A DNA stretch of 64,000 bases, from positions 5,843,501 through 5,907,500 of the forward strand of contig CAMRHE010000054.1 in assembly GCA_947044405.1 (NCBI GenBank), in the 5' to 3' direction. Every line of letters starts with the position of its first letter. Position 1 is the stretch's first letter. This DNA comes from Leptodactylus fallax (taxonomy: Eukaryota > Chordata > Amphibia > Anura > Leptodactylidae). Under the pieces are notes generated by a model. It was not told where the DNA came from, did not search any database, and worked only from the letters and a program-made list of their open reading frames with translations. Shown piece by piece: positions 37,852 through 50,479 of this stretch. Made by a program: the position numbers and the translations under genes.

Positions 37852-38160
37852 TTAAGGCCAGGGCCCCACATAGCGTAAACCGCGGTATTTTACAGTACCT
37901 GCAAAGTGGATGGGATTATGGTTAATCCCATCCACACATTGCAGAAAAATATCTGCAGCGGACATGCTGCGATTTCAAAATCCGTCACATTTTTGTAAAT
38001 CGCAGCATGTCAGTTAACGCTGGCATTTTCCATATAGGTATAATTGAAGCAGAAAGACTTTCTGTGAAAAGCACTGCGGGAGAAAACACAATGCATTTCC
38101 GCCTCGGTTTTTCCTGCAGTGCTTTTTGGCTGCAGCTCGCTAAGTGGGGCCTTAGCCTAA
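37852..38160. mobile_element. Family B MITE-like repeat
   Basis: It has ends ggccagggccccacatagcg and gtggggccttagcctaa, with internal gacatgctgcgatttc, aaatcgcagcatgtca and ctgcagtgctttttggctgc. Confidence 0.65.
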
Positions 38161-38569
38161 AAGCCATGGGGACCTGTGCCTTGTTTTTTCACCCGTGTCT
38201 GTCAGCTTTGGGTATATCACTCCATATTTAAATTTTGTACATGTGCCTTCTTGTGTCTATTTAGACTACACAGTCTAAGCTTGGAACAAAAACACAGCCT
38301 GGAGATAAACAGCTTAAGGCATATCCCCAACTGTCCCCCCGCCTCGGAGAGGACGCAGATGAGGTGAATACAATTGCGAAGCAGGAGCTGTCCGCAGACA
38401 GCTCTTGCTTCACCACTGTGCACCTCTGCATGCTCCGGCCCCGGGTGCTGTAGGCACGATGTGATGACATAACTCACATAGCGCCTGCAGCTTCCTGAAC
38501 ACTCCAGGAGAAGAGACAGCAGGGGAGTGAGGAGAGGTGAGTATCAGTGATTTTATTGTGTAAAACTTT

Positions 38570-39420
38570 GGGGGGGTATATTAGACTGGGGAGAGATAAA
38601 GGGGGGCATTAAACTGGTGGAAGATAAAGGGGGACATTAAACTGGGGGCATATATAGGGGGGGCAATTAAACTGGGGGCAGATGAAGGTGGCAATTAAAC
38701 TGGGGGCAAATGAAGGGGGACATCAAACTGGGGGCAGATAAAGGGGGACATTAAACTGGTGGCAGATGAAGGGGGACTTCAAACTGGGGGCAGATAAAGG
38801 GGGACATTAAGCTGGTGGCAGATAAAGGGTGACATTAAATTAGTGGCAGATGAAGGGGGCAATTAAACTGGGGGCAGATGAAGGGGGACATTAAGCTGGT
38901 GGCAGATGAAGGGGGGAATTAAGCTAGTGGCAGATAAAGGGGGGCATTAAACTGGTGGCAGATGAAGGGGGCATTAAACTGGTGGCAGATGTAGGGGGGG
39001 GAATTAAACTGGTGGTAGATGAAGGGGGACATTTATACTGGGGCAGATGGAGGGGGGACATTAAATTGGTGGCAGGTGAAGGTGGACATTAAACTGATGA
39101 CTGATGAAGGGGTCAATTAATGTGGGGGCAGATGAAGGGGGCATTAAATTGGTGGCAGATAAAGGGGGGACATTAAATTGGTGTCAGATGAAGGGGGGAC
39201 ATTAAGCTGGTGGCAGATTGAGGGGGGACATTAAATTGGTGGTAGATGAAGGGGGATATTAAACTGGTGGCAGTTGAAGGGAGGCAATTAAACTGGGGGC
39301 AGATGAAGGGGACATTAAGCTGATGGCAGATGAAGGGAGACAAACTGGGGACAGACGGAGGGGGACATTAAACTGGGGACAGATGGAGGAGAGGACATTG
39401 AACTGGGGGGCAGATGTAGG
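38570..39420. repeat. 28-bp minisatellite, about 30 units
   Basis: The unit is approximately cattaaactggtggcagatg followed by aagggggа-type G-rich ends, repeated with point and length variation over about 850 bp. It belongs to repeat family E, whose copy at 12806 has only a few units. Confidence 0.9.
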
Positions 39421-39780
39421 GGGACATGTCTGCCTCTAGTTGCCCCCAGTTTAATGTCCTCATCCAGCTACCCCCACAGTTTAATGTCCCCCTCCAGCTG
39501 CTCCAGTTTAATGTCCCCCTCTTGTTGCCCCCAGTTTAAACTGGGGCATGAGGAGAGGGACTTCATACTGTGGAACAATTGGAGGGGAACATTATAATGT
39601 AGGGGCGTATAATGTTAGGGTGATTGTAGGAGCATTATATGGTGTGGGGGCACAAAGAAAAATCTGGTGAGAATGGACGGGGTCAACGTAGAAGTGGGTG
39701 CAGTAAATTTGGTGCAGCGCACATAGTGCGCCACACATTTTGTCCTTCTTTCTGTCCTTTGAAAGTTGGGCCACAACCAA
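39421..39780. repeat. Repeat family E, unique tail
   Basis: It contains C-rich inverted units (ttgcccccagtttaatgtcc), then caacgtagaagtgggtgcag, cacattttgtccttctttct and gtcctttgaaagttggg. It matches 12880-13215 closely. Confidence 0.65.
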
Positions 39781-40110
39781 AAACTGCGCAGAAAAGACAA
39801 CAGTGGAATTGCATTGTGTTCTTTTCTGCAGTGGTTTTCACAAAAATTCTGCAGAGTTTTCCTCTACAGACTTTCTTCTTCCATTACACCTATACAGAAA
39901 CCACCAGCATTTCCGTAGGTATAATTGACATGCTGAGATTTACAAAAACACGACGGTTTTTGAAATCGCAACATTTCCACTGCGGATTTTTTTATGCAAT
40001 GTGTGGATGGGATTAGCCAGAATCACATCCACTTTTCAGGTACTGTAAAATGCAGGAGTTTTTTCTGGTGCGTTTCCGCCGCTTCCGCAACGTGGGGCCC
40101 TGGCCTTCAG
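39781..40110. mobile_element. Family B MITE-like repeat
   Basis: It contains cctacagactttcttcttc-type sequence, ccaccagcatttccgtaggt, gacatgctgagatttac, the tgtggatgggatt block and the end gtggggccctggcctt. It starts directly at the end of repeat E, so its left end is missing. Confidence 0.6.
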
Positions 40111-40321
40111 CTTCATAAATGAAGTCATAATTTTAGTGTTATTTTATTGCACAATTACTTCAAATCTATGGATTCAGTTTTATGCATCATATTCAGATTA
40201 GAGGTCTGCTACCCTGTTCCCATAATGCAGATTAGTACTGCTAAACAACTGATGCAAGCAACTTTTTCTTCTTTTTCACAGATAAGCACCTGTCACCAAG
40301 TCTGAAAAGCCCAATAATATA

Positions 40322-41897
40322 CAGTGCCTTGTGAAAGTATTCGGCCTCCTTGAACTTTTCAACCTTTTGCCACATTTCAGGCTTCAAACATAAAGATATA
40401 AAATTTTAATTTTTTGGTGAAGAATCAATAACAAGTGGGACACAATTGTGAAGTGGAACGAAATTTATTGGTTATTTTAAACTTTTGTAAAAAATAATAA
40501 ACTGAAAAGTGGGGCGTGCAATATTATTCGGCCCCTTTACTTTCAGTGCAGCAAACTCACTCCAGAAGTTCAGTGAGGATCTCTGAATGATCCAATGTTG
40601 TCCTAAATGACTGATGATGATAAATATAATCCACCTGTGTGTAATCAAGTCTCCGTATAAATGCACCTGCTCTGTGATAGTCTCAGGTTTCTGTTTAAAG
40701 CGCAGAGAGCATCATGAAGACCAAGGAACACAACAGGCAGGTCCATGATACTGTTGTGGAGAAGCTGGATTTGGATACAAAAAGATTTCCCAAACTTTAA
40801 ACATCCCAAAGAGCACTGTGCAAGTGATCATATTGAAATGGAAGGAGTATCAGACCACTGCAAATCTACCAAGACCCGGCCGTCCCTCTAAACTTTCATC
40901 TCAAACAAGGAGAAGACTGATCAGAGATGCAGCCAAGAGGCCCAGGATCAGAGTCTGTCCATAGGACAACAGTCAGTCGTACACTGCACAAATCTGGCCT
41001 TTATGGAAGAGTGGCAAGAAGAAAGTTATTTCTCAAAGATATCCATAAAAAGTCTCGTTTAAAGTTTGCCACAAGCCACCTGGGAGACACACCAAACATG
41101 TAGAAGAAGGTGCTCTGGTCAGATGAAACCAAAATCGAACTTTTTGGCCACAATGCAAAATGATATGTTTGGCGTAAAAGCAACACAGCTCATCACCCTG
41201 AACACACCATCCCCACTGTCAAATATGGTAGTGGCAGCATCATGGTTTGGGCCTGCTTTTCTTCAGCAGGGACAGGGAAGATGGTTAAAATTGATGGGAA
41301 GATGGATGGAGCCAAATACAGGACCATTCTGGAAGAAAACCTGTTGGAGTCTGCAAAAGACCTGAGACTGGGACGGAGCTTTATCTTCCAACAAGACAAT
41401 GATCCCAAACATAAAGCAAAATCTACAATGGAATGGTTCACAAATAAACGTATCCAGGTGTTAGAATGGCCAAGTCAAAGTCCAGACCTGAATCCAATCG
41501 AGAATCTGTGGAAAGAGCTGAAAACTGCTGTTCACAAACGCTCTCCATCCAACCTCACTGAGCTTGAGCTGTTTTCCAAGAAAGAATGGCCAAGAATTTC
41601 AGTCTCTCGATGTGCAAAACTGATAGAGACATACCCCAAGCGACTTGCACCTGTAATCGCAGCAAAAGGTGGCGCTACAAAGTATTGACTTAAGGGGGAA
41701 AAATAATATTGCACGCCCCACTTTTCAGTTTTTTATTTTTAAAATAACCAATAAATTTCGTTCCACTTCACAATTGTGTCCCACTTGTTGTTGATTCTTC
41801 AACAAAAAATTAAAATTTTATATCTTTATGTTTGAAGCCTGATATGTGGCAAAAGGTTGAAAAGTTCAAGGGGGCCGAATACTTTCGCAAGGCACTG
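40322..41897 (+). mobile_element. Tc1-like transposon (family Tc1-B), copy 1
   Basis: The 1576-bp element is TA-flanked (40320-40321 and 41898-41899). Long inverted repeats of about 200 bp run from CAGTGCCTTGTGAAAGTATT and mirror AATACTTTCGCAAGGCACTG, continuing through gaaaagtggggcgtgcaata and its complement. The transposase gene is plus-strand and broken. Confidence 0.92.
40713..41688 (+). pseudogene. Tc1-B transposase, frameshifted and with stops
   Basis: The start reads MKTKEHNRQVHDTVVEKL. Compared with the second copy at 63341, it then loses 7 bases around 40770, which shifts the frame. The HTH part continues in another phase. A TAG occurs at about 41099-41101 where the second copy has TGG. 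From 41242 the C-terminal catalytic part is open: [52 protein letters not shown], ending IAAKGGATKY. The first catalytic Asp is in WSDETKIELFG just before. Confidence 0.88.
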
Positions 41898-42024
41898 TAC
41901 ATCATCTGATAGGTGCTGACACCCTGGGCATTTTGGTATTTTCATTATCCAAATCCATTTGGACATTCCAGGCATATAAGTTCATATAGGGTTGCTACAA
42001 ATTAATGGATACTAGCCAATTGGA

Positions 42025-42360
42025 CAGTAAAGCCCCTTGCAGATGACCGTGTGAAATTCCAGTGTGCTTTCCGGGTTTTTCCTGGATAGTACACTGACCC
42101 ATTCATTTCTATGGGCCCGTGCACATGACCGTGAATTACACAGTCCCATGTGAGGGCCAGCAGTCCGGGAAACAAAATATGGAACAGGTCCTATTCCTGT
42201 CCAATTTTGGGGCTGTGCTTCCGTGGCTCCTATTCATTGAATGAATGGAGCCGCGGAAGCATGGCCATGCACAGGCAGCACACGGATGACATCCGTGTGT
42301 CGCCCATGCGCCAGCCATGCCATTGATTTACAGCCTGCCGTTCATGTGCAACCTGGCTAA
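42025..42360. repeat. Dispersed MITE-like repeat
   Basis: It has the GC-rich phrases aagccccttgcagatgaccg, ttcatttctatgggcccgtg and an inner palindrome cgtggctcctattcattgaa / tgaatggagccgcgg. It is non-coding. Confidence 0.4.
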
Positions 42361-42699
42361 CACTCTGTTTTCTCTGGGGGTAGGGTCTCTGTGTGTTGTA
42401 TGTCATTAAGTGTCACCACCCAATGAAATGCCCCTTTCCCTACCACTGCCAATGGATATGACCTGCAGTCCTTCTCATTCAGGATGAGCATGCTCAGTTT
42501 GTCTTTGACTTCCCGATAGCTGCTTATTACATCAGGGCTACATAACCATGTATATGCTATCCTAATAGATAGAGAGTGTACACTACATGAATGATTTCTG
42601 TTAGAAAGAATGGATATGTAGGGAACACACAGAGCAAGTTGCACCTGGGAAATGTAGTTTTCACTAGTCACATGATGTGTAGTAAGGACTGCCCTTTGA

Positions 42700-43829
42700 C
42701 AACTGCAAGTATCTCAATAAATTAGAATATCATCAAAAAGTTATTTTTTTTTATAGTAATTCAATTGAAAAAGTGAAGCACATATTATATTGAGTCATTA
42801 CAAACAGAGTGAACTTTTTCAAGTGTTTATTTATGTTAATGTTGATGATTATGGCTTACAGCCAAGGAAAACCAAAAGTCATTATCTCAGAAAATTAGAA
42901 TATTATATAAGACCAACTGTAAATAAATTATTTAACACAGAAAGTTTGGCCAAATAAAAAGTCTGTACAGTAAATGCACTCAATACTTGTTTGGGGCTCC
43001 TTTTGTATGAATGACTGCATCAATGCGGCGTGGCATGGAGGCGATCAGCCTGTGGCACTGCAGAGGTGTTATGGAAGCCCAGGTTGCTTTGATAGCAGAC
43101 TTCAGCTTGTCTGTATTGTTGAGTCTGGTGTCATTCATCTTCCTCTTGACAATACCAAGGTCAGGCGAGTTTGCTGGCCAATCAAGCACAGTGGTTATTA
43201 AACCAGGTATTGGTACTTTTGGCAGTGTGGACAGGTGCCAAGTCCTGTTGGAAAATGAAAATTCCATCTCCAAAAAGCTTGTCGGCAGAGGGAAGAATGA
43301 AGTACTCTAGAATTTCCTGGTAGACGGCTGGATTGACTTTGGTCTTGATAAAACACAGTGGACTTACACCAGCAGATGACATGGCTCCGCAAACCATAAC
43401 TGATTGTGGAAAATTCACACTAGACCTCAAGCAGCTTGGATTGTGTGCCTGTCCACTCTTCCTCCAGACTCCGGGACCTTGATTTTCAAATGAAATGCAA
43501 AATTTACTTTCATCTGAGAACAACACCTTTGGCAACTGAGCAACAGTCCAGTTCTTTCTCTCCTTGGCCCAGGTAAGACTCTTCTGGCATTGTCTATTGG
43601 TCATGAATGGCTTGACACATGGAATGCAACACTTGTAGCCCATGTCCTGGATACGTCTGTGTGTGGTGGCTCTTGAAGCACTGACTCCAGTAGCAGTCCA
43701 CTCCTTGTGAATCTCCCCCAAATTTTTGAATGGCCTTTTCTTAACAATCCTATCAAGGCTGCGGTTATCCCAGTTGCTTGTGCACCTTTTTCTACCACAC
43801 GTTTTCCTTCCACTCAACTTTCCATTAAC
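42700..43829 (-). mobile_element. Tc1-like transposon (family Tc1-C), truncated
   Basis: The element's 3' terminal repeat at the left (atctcaataaattagaatat) matches the MITE at 61553. The transposase reads leftward on the minus strand. At 43829 the element stops abruptly where repeat G begins with ttaaccggttaagg, so the transposase N-terminus and the other terminal repeat are lost. Confidence 0.85.
42980..43817 (-). pseudogene. Tc1-C transposase lacking the catalytic Glu motif
   Basis: The frame opens SGRKTCGRKRCTSNWDNRSL, continues through VLFSDESKFCISFENQGP with the first Asp, and has FQQDLAPVHTAKSTNTWF with the second. A small deletion then shifts the frame. In the new frame DWPANSPDL runs directly into GIVKRKM; relatives have NPIENLW between them, so 7 residues including the Glu of DD34E are deleted in phase. 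It ends RIDAVIHTKGAPNKY. The N-terminal HTH is missing. Confidence 0.87.
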
Positions 43830-46800
43830 CGGTTAAGGACCGGGCCTAAAAGTGCCTTATGGACCAGGTCTCATTTTTCAAAACTGACATGTGTCATTTT
43901 ATATGGCAAAAACTTTGAGACGCTATAACTTACACAAGTGATTTTGAGATTGTTTTTTCATGACACATTTTACTTCATGTTAGTGGTAAACATTGATCAA
44001 TATTTTTGTATTTATTTATAAAAAATTAGGAAATTTGATGGAAATTTTGAAAAAAAATTGCAATTTTCAAAATGTGAAATGCTCTGCTTTTCAGACAGAT
44101 AGTCATACCACCAAAATACATGAATAAATATTATCTACCATATCTCTGCTTTATATTGGCATCATCTTTGAATCGTCCTTTAATTTATTTTGGATGTTGG
44201 AAGGCTTAAAAGTGCAACAGCGATTTTCCAGATTTACAAGAAAATTTCCAAACTAACTTTTTAGGGACCACTTCAGTTCTGAAGAGGATTATAAAGGAAT
44301 ATATATTAGAAACCCCCATAAATCACCCCATTTTCAAAACTGCATCCCTCAAATAATTCAAAACAGCATTTGGGAAGTTTTTTAACCCTTTAAGCATTTC
44401 ACAAAAATTAAAACAATATGGAGGTGAAATTTAGACATTTCATTTTTATCCAATAATATATTCATTTATCCCTAAAATTAACACATTCACAAAGGGTTGA
44501 AGGAGAAAATACATCTCACAGTTTGTTGTGCAATTTCTCCCGAGTACAGAAATACCCTACAAGAAGGAGCAACACTTGGCATTTGAAAAAGCAGATTTTG
44601 CTGGAATAGTTTTCAGGGACCATGTCTCATTTGCAGAGTCCCTAGAGTACCAGTACATTGGAAACCACCCAAAAATGACTCCATTTTGGAAACTACACCC
44701 CTGACAGAATTTATCAAGTGGTATAGTGAGCACCTTGACCCCACAGCCACTTCACAGTGTGAGAAAGTGAAGGGTGTGGTTTGGGAGAACAGGTATGTTC
44801 CAGACAGGCAATTAAAGGGTGTCTGGTAGAAGCCACAGCAGAGAGGTCAGCTGACTAATTAAGGCCTGATATAGGGTGTGTGTCAGGACTAGGAGGTGTG
44901 GCACTACACCGAGGAACAGTCTGAGCTGTATAGCTGAACCTGCATGAAGGTAAAATCTGTGCCACCCGTCTAATGTAACCAGAGCGAGAGTCTGGCAGCC
45001 AGGCTCTTGTATAGAGAGGGATTGTTTCTTGTATTAGTTATTTCTCAGCCGAGAAGGGTTTGTTTTTCTTTGTTTGCGCCTTTTGTAAAAGCAACACCTG
45101 TTAATTCACTTGCAAGTGAATAAACTCTGAACTTGAGTGTGATCCAGTCTCTGTGTCCCTGTTTCCTGCACTGCTACCAAGCATCTACCTGAGCGGTCCC
45201 CTACAACAGATTTTAGTAACATTGGGATGTGTAAATGAAAAGTTACTAAAACATCACTTTATCCCCAAAGTTTTCATTTTCACAAGGGGTTAAAGAAGAA
45301 AAGGCACCACACAGTTTGTTAAACAATTACTCCTGAACATGGCAATACCCCCCATGTGATCGTAATCTGCTGTATGGGTACATGGCAGGGCTCGGAATGG
45401 AAAAGGCGCTATTTTGCTTTTGGAGGGCAGATTTTGCTGGAATAGTTTTTAGGTGCCATGTTGCATTTGCAGAGCCCCTAGAGTACTAATACAATGGAAA
45501 CCCAATAAATTGACCCCATTTTGGAAACTACATCCCTCACAGAACATATCAAGGGGTATAGTGAGCATTTTGACCCCTGAGCCGTTTCACAGATTTTATT
45601 AACATTGGGACATGAAAATGAAAAATTTCTTTCCAATAAACTGTCAATTTATCCTCAAATTTTTCATTTTAACAAGAGGATAAAGGAGAAAAAGTGCCCC
45701 AAAGTTTGTTACACAATTTCTCTTGAATACAGGAATACTCCCCATGTGGTTGTAATCTGCTGCATGGGTACATGGCAGGGCTCAGAATGGAAAGAGCGCT
45801 ATTTGGCTGTTGGAGAGAAGATTTTGCTGGAATAGTTTTCGGGTGCCAAGTCGCATTTGCAGAGCCCCTAAAGTACCAGTACAATGGAAACCCCCCAAAA
45901 GTGACCCCATTTTGGAAACTACACCCCTCAAGGAATTTCTCAAGGGGTATGGTGAGCATTTTGACCCTACAGCTGTTTCACAGATTCTATTAACATTGGG
46001 ATGTAAAAATTAAAAATTACTTTTTTTCCAATAAACTGTCTATTTAGTGGCATATTTTTAATTTTTACAAGGGGATAAAGAAGAAAAAACACCCCACAGT
46101 TTGTTACAAAATTTCTCCTGAACACAGAAACGCCCCATATGTGGTCGTAAACTGCTGTATGGGTACATGGTGGGGCTCAGAATGGAAAGAGAGCTATTTG
46201 GCTTTTGGAGGGCAGATTTTGCTGGAATAGTTTTCAGGTAGCATATTGCATTTGCAGAGCGTCTAGAGTATCAATACAATGTAAACACCCAAAAGTGACC
46301 CCATTTCAGAAACTACACCCCTCAAGGAATGTATCAAGGGGTATTATCATTTTGAGCCTAAACATGCTTCCCAAAAAATGTACAAAGTGAAAATTGAAAT
46401 TTTTAAATAAATATGCCATTTTGGTGCCCAATACGTTGTACCCACTTTGAGTCATCAGAGCCATGCACTCCTAAAACTATTAAGTGGGCTATCCTGGGTA
46501 CAAAAAAAAATTATATCTGTGGGTGTAAACTGCTGCTTGGGCACACAGCAGGGATCAGAAGGGAAGGAGCAGTGTGATTTTTAGCTTTTGGAGTACAGAT
46601 TTTTCTGGATGCCATGTTGTTTTTGCAGAGCCCCAGAGGTGCCAATGAATTGGAATTCCCCAAGAAGTGACCCCAATTTGTAGGGGCAATTTTAGGGTCT
46701 CTGCCAATATGACATGGTGTCCAAAATCCAACAATCTAAATCTACGCTCCAAAATAGGCACATAGCGCTCCTTCACATCTGCCACCTGCTGTGTACCCAA

Positions 46801-48090
46801 ACTTCAGTTTATGCCCACATGTATGACACTGGTGTACCCAGGATAATGTACTTAATGTCATATTTGGGTATAAACTGCTCTTTGGGCACAGCCGGGCACA
46901 GAAGGGAAGAAGCACTATTTTGGTTTTTGAAGCACAATTTGGTTTTTGGACGTCATGCCACTTCTGCAGAGCCCCTGAATTGCCAGTAAAGTGGAATCCA
47001 CAGACTTTTGACCCCATTTTGGAAACTACACCCCTGAAGGGATTTATCAAGTGGGGTACCGAGCATTATTAACCCTTAAGTGTTGCATTCATTGCATTTC
47101 AATAAATGAATGAATGCGCAGCTGATAACGAAAAGGGAAAATTGCAATTTTTCCATAGATACGCCATTTCAGTGCCCGATATTTTGTGCCCAGCTTATGT
47201 CAGCAGAGACACACACTCCAGAAACTGTTAAGTGGCTATCCCGGGCACAACAGCTTTTGGAGCGTTCATATCTGATACAAGGCAGGCACAACGTATTATG
47301 CATTGAAATTACATATTCCTGGAAAAATTGCCATTTTCACTTTTCACAATCAGCTGTGTATTCATTTCTGGAGACTAAATTATAGCAACACTTGGAGGTT
47401 AAAAATGATCACTGTACCCCTGGATAAATTCCTTCAGGGGTGCAGTTTCGAAAATGGGGTCACATGTCAGGGGATACCCCTTTACTGGCATTTCAGGAGC
47501 TCTACAAAAGTGTCATGACGTCCAAAAGCTAAACTGTCTAAATCTGTGCACCAAAAAACAAATATCGCTCATTCCAGTCTGTGGCTGGCTGTGCCCAAGC
47601 AGCAGTTTATACCCACATATGACATTAAGTACGTTATCCTGGGTACACCAGTGTCATACATGTGGACATACACTGCAGTTTGGGCACACAGCAGGGCACA
47701 GAAGGAAAGGAGCGCTATGTGGCTTTTGGAGTGCAGATTCAGATGTTTGGTATCTGGACGCCATGTCATGTTTGCAGAGCCTCTAAGGTACCAGAGATAG
47801 TGGAATCCCCCAATTTGAAAACTGCACCCTTCAAAGAATTTATCAGGGGGTGTAATAAGTATTAGTATCCCAGACGTGAATGCACAGCGGATGGTGAACA
47901 GTGAATATGTAAGCTGTGCGGAGTGCATTGGGAACAACAAATTGCCTATTATATCCCCAGTAGCTCCTATGATTGGGGGGTCACTCTGGGGGTCACTTTT
48001 AGTTTATTTTCCCTTGTAAGCTCTAAAATTGGAGTGTCCCCTGATATACGCTCGCACAGCTTATACATTCCCTTCCTGCTGCAGCCAGTT
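43830..48090. repeat. Repeat G: array of about 390-bp units, partly inverted
   Basis: It begins ttaaccggttaaggaccggg. The phrase accccattttggaaactaca recurs with variation near 44688, 45524, 45913, 46307 and 47021, decays near 47816 and is inverted near 47442. Successive direct units are about 390 bp apart. Each unit contains 'catggcagggctcagaatgg'-like and 'tttgctggaatagtttt' segments. From about 46690 to 47930 modules occur in both orientations. It has no convincing coding frame. This is a common frog repeat type, probably derived from a large DNA element. Confidence 0.7.
44758..45205 (+). mobile_element. Solo LTR inserted in repeat G
   Basis: The 448-bp sequence starts TGTGAGAAAG and ends GGTCCCCTACA. 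It is flanked by a 4-bp duplication ACAG (44754-44757 and 45206-45209). It has a polyadenylation signal AATAAA at 45119-45124 followed by a GT-rich stretch (gagtgtgatcc). Removing it restores the unit spacing of repeat G (836 minus 448 and 4 gives 384 bases). It comes from an LTR retrotransposon or endogenous retrovirus; no internal region is left. Confidence 0.82.
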
Positions 48091-48620
48091 GTGTTCTAAT
48101 GATTTGGTGATTTTTGGGGTTTTTGGCTTCACATTGTAAAAGCTATATCTTTTTTATTTTTCTGGTGACGTAGCCATATGAGGGCTGATTTTTGGCAGTA
48201 CGATATGCATTTTATAATGACGCCATGTTTTGGGTGTCTATAACTTATTGAATAAATTATAGTAACTCTTTCTGGGTGGATTAAAAAAAAAAACATCAAT
48301 TCTGGCATTGGTTTTTATCTTTTAATTTTTTTGCCGTGCAGCGTACAGCATAAGTAACATGTTACCTTTATTCTGCTGGTCGGTATGATTATGGCGATAC
48401 CTCAATTATATTGTTTTTTTGTGCGTTACTAATTCTGCAGAACAAAAACCCATTTGTGGACATAAATCAATTGTTTTTGCATCACCATCTCTTGAGAGTC
48501 GTAACATTTTTATTTTTCATTTGACAGAGTTAGTTTAGGGCTTATTTTTTGCGGGAGGATATGTGCTTTTTAGTGGTATTGTTTTGAGGTACATATGAGT
48601 TTTTGATCACTTTTTATAGC
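48090..48620 (+). repeat. Interspersed repeat family A, copy 3
   Basis: It contains cttttttatttttctggtga, gccatatgagggctgatttt, cttattttttgcgggaggat and gatcactttttatagcattt, in the same order as copy 1. Confidence 0.55.
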
Positions 48621-49643
48621 ATTTTTTTGTAAGCAAGATAGCCAAAAATCATTACTTCCTTGGGGTTTTTTTTTCCGTTTTTTTTTTCGACATTCACTGT
48701 GTACATGAAATATTGTTTCAGTTTTGTTAAACAGGTTGTTACGGACGCTGTGATACCAAATATGTATTGGTTTTTATTCATTTTTAGTTGTTTTTTTATA
48801 TAATTCATTTTATACAGGAAAAGAGATTTTGGGGGCTTTATAACTTTATTAATTTTTTTTTACATACTTTATTTATTTATTACATTTTTTTACTTGTGTT
48901 ATAAGGACACCTGAGCCAGCGATGCTCTTACCGCTGGCTCAGTATTAGAGATTGCAATACACGAGTATACAAGTGTATTGCAGTATATACAGGAAGTCAG
49001 CCGATGTAGCCAATGTGGGTGAAGTCACAGGTACAGTGCGGATGATTTCTCTGCATGGTTGTTCAAGTTTTAGAAAAAAGTTGCATGCTGGGAATACCAC
49101 TTTAAGGTCCAGGTACTTTTTTGTTTTTTTTAGTATCACATTATAAACCAGAGCTTTTTCATTTTACCATCAACATATTGATCAAATATTAACTCATTCT
49201 TGGCAGGACAGCAAAGAATAGTCAGTTTTCCCATAGTTTTTTATGTTCTAAATTTTGTGTGGTACACTGGACATCGGTAAAAAACCTAAGAGTTACTACA
49301 AGCACAGTGATACCAAATGTATGTAGTTTTTTTTATGTTGTACTACTTTTGCACAATAAAAGCACTTGACTGACTTGAGCTTGATTTCTGCTGGATCAGT
49401 TTTCATTTCTATTGGTACCATTTTGGAAAACTTTTTGATATTTTTTATAATTTTTTTTGGAGGCATCGGACCCGATTTTGTTGAGTTTTTTATTTTTTAC
49501 TTTTTTCACCATGTGAGATAAATATGTTAAAAATGGTCTGTTTTATAGTGTGGGTTTTTATGGACTAATCAATATCAAATATAGCTATTTTTATTACTCT
49601 TATTATTATTGGAAAAAGGGTTATTTATGGTGTAACATTTATA

Positions 49644-49807
49644 AGGGCATAAATTGAGGGGGTGCTGAGGGTGCAGTCGCAAAACCAGCCTCAGGAGCCT
49701 TGGGGAACCCATAAGATGTGAGACCAGTGCTATAATTAATACATTATAGTTGGGGGGGCCTGCTACAAATTTCGCATTGGGGCCCAGGATCTTAATCTTA
49801 TGCCTCT
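49644..49807. mobile_element. Small hAT-like MITE relic
   Basis: The right end ggcccaggatcttaatctta-tgcctctg resembles the hAT end at 23083, and the left end aagggcataaattgaggggg is a degraded counterpart. The interior is G-rich and non-coding. Confidence 0.4.
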
Positions 49808-50479
49808 GCTTAGTCCCATACTGAGACTTGAAAATTAGGGGACACAATAACTGCTACTATAGTACATTGCAATACCAAAATGAAAGTGAAAGTAAATCTA
49901 TAGTTTTACTTCTGATGGTGATGTATGGGCATTCAGTAGACCAACTGTCACCACAGCAATACATCTCAACATGGGTTAGATGATGGAGGTCAAACAGAAA
50001 GAGACCACTTAGATGTCACTATCATGATTGATTGTGGCATCAAAGGAGTTAAACGGGTGCCACAAAGCAGGATGTCAGTTGTGTGTTAGAGTTGACATCC
50101 TCTCCCAATGGCAAATATTCTACTCAGCTTTATACACCACCCTCTTACTAGAGTCAGATTGCTACAGTTTTGCGCATTTTCTAAATCTAGAATACAGAGA
50201 GGTAGACAGACTAACCACACACACTTTTCCCACCCATTTTTCAAAGAGTGGTGTAAAAATGTAAAGTGTCACAAATGTTTGCACAAATGACATCAAAAAG
50301 TTGCAAATCTATACTTTGTAACTTTTTGCACCAGAATTCTAGGGTGCAGGGTTTGATAAATTCTCCCTTATGCTTTCTGTGCCAAGTGTTTACCATTCAT
50401 TTCAGCTACCATAAAGCACTGTAATTACCACAACAGTTACAATATTTGTTAAAAAAAAAAAAACACACTGGGTGGAATT

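Noticed and set aside
45605..47865. Several overlapping frames of 60-120 residues on both strands
   Set aside because: They follow the tandem units of repeat G, shift frame from unit to unit and resemble no protein.
43830..48090. CRISPR-like or satellite centromeric array
   Set aside because: Units are about 390 bp, diverged and partly inverted, with a nested LTR. This is a dispersed frog repeat type, and CRISPR arrays do not occur in vertebrates.
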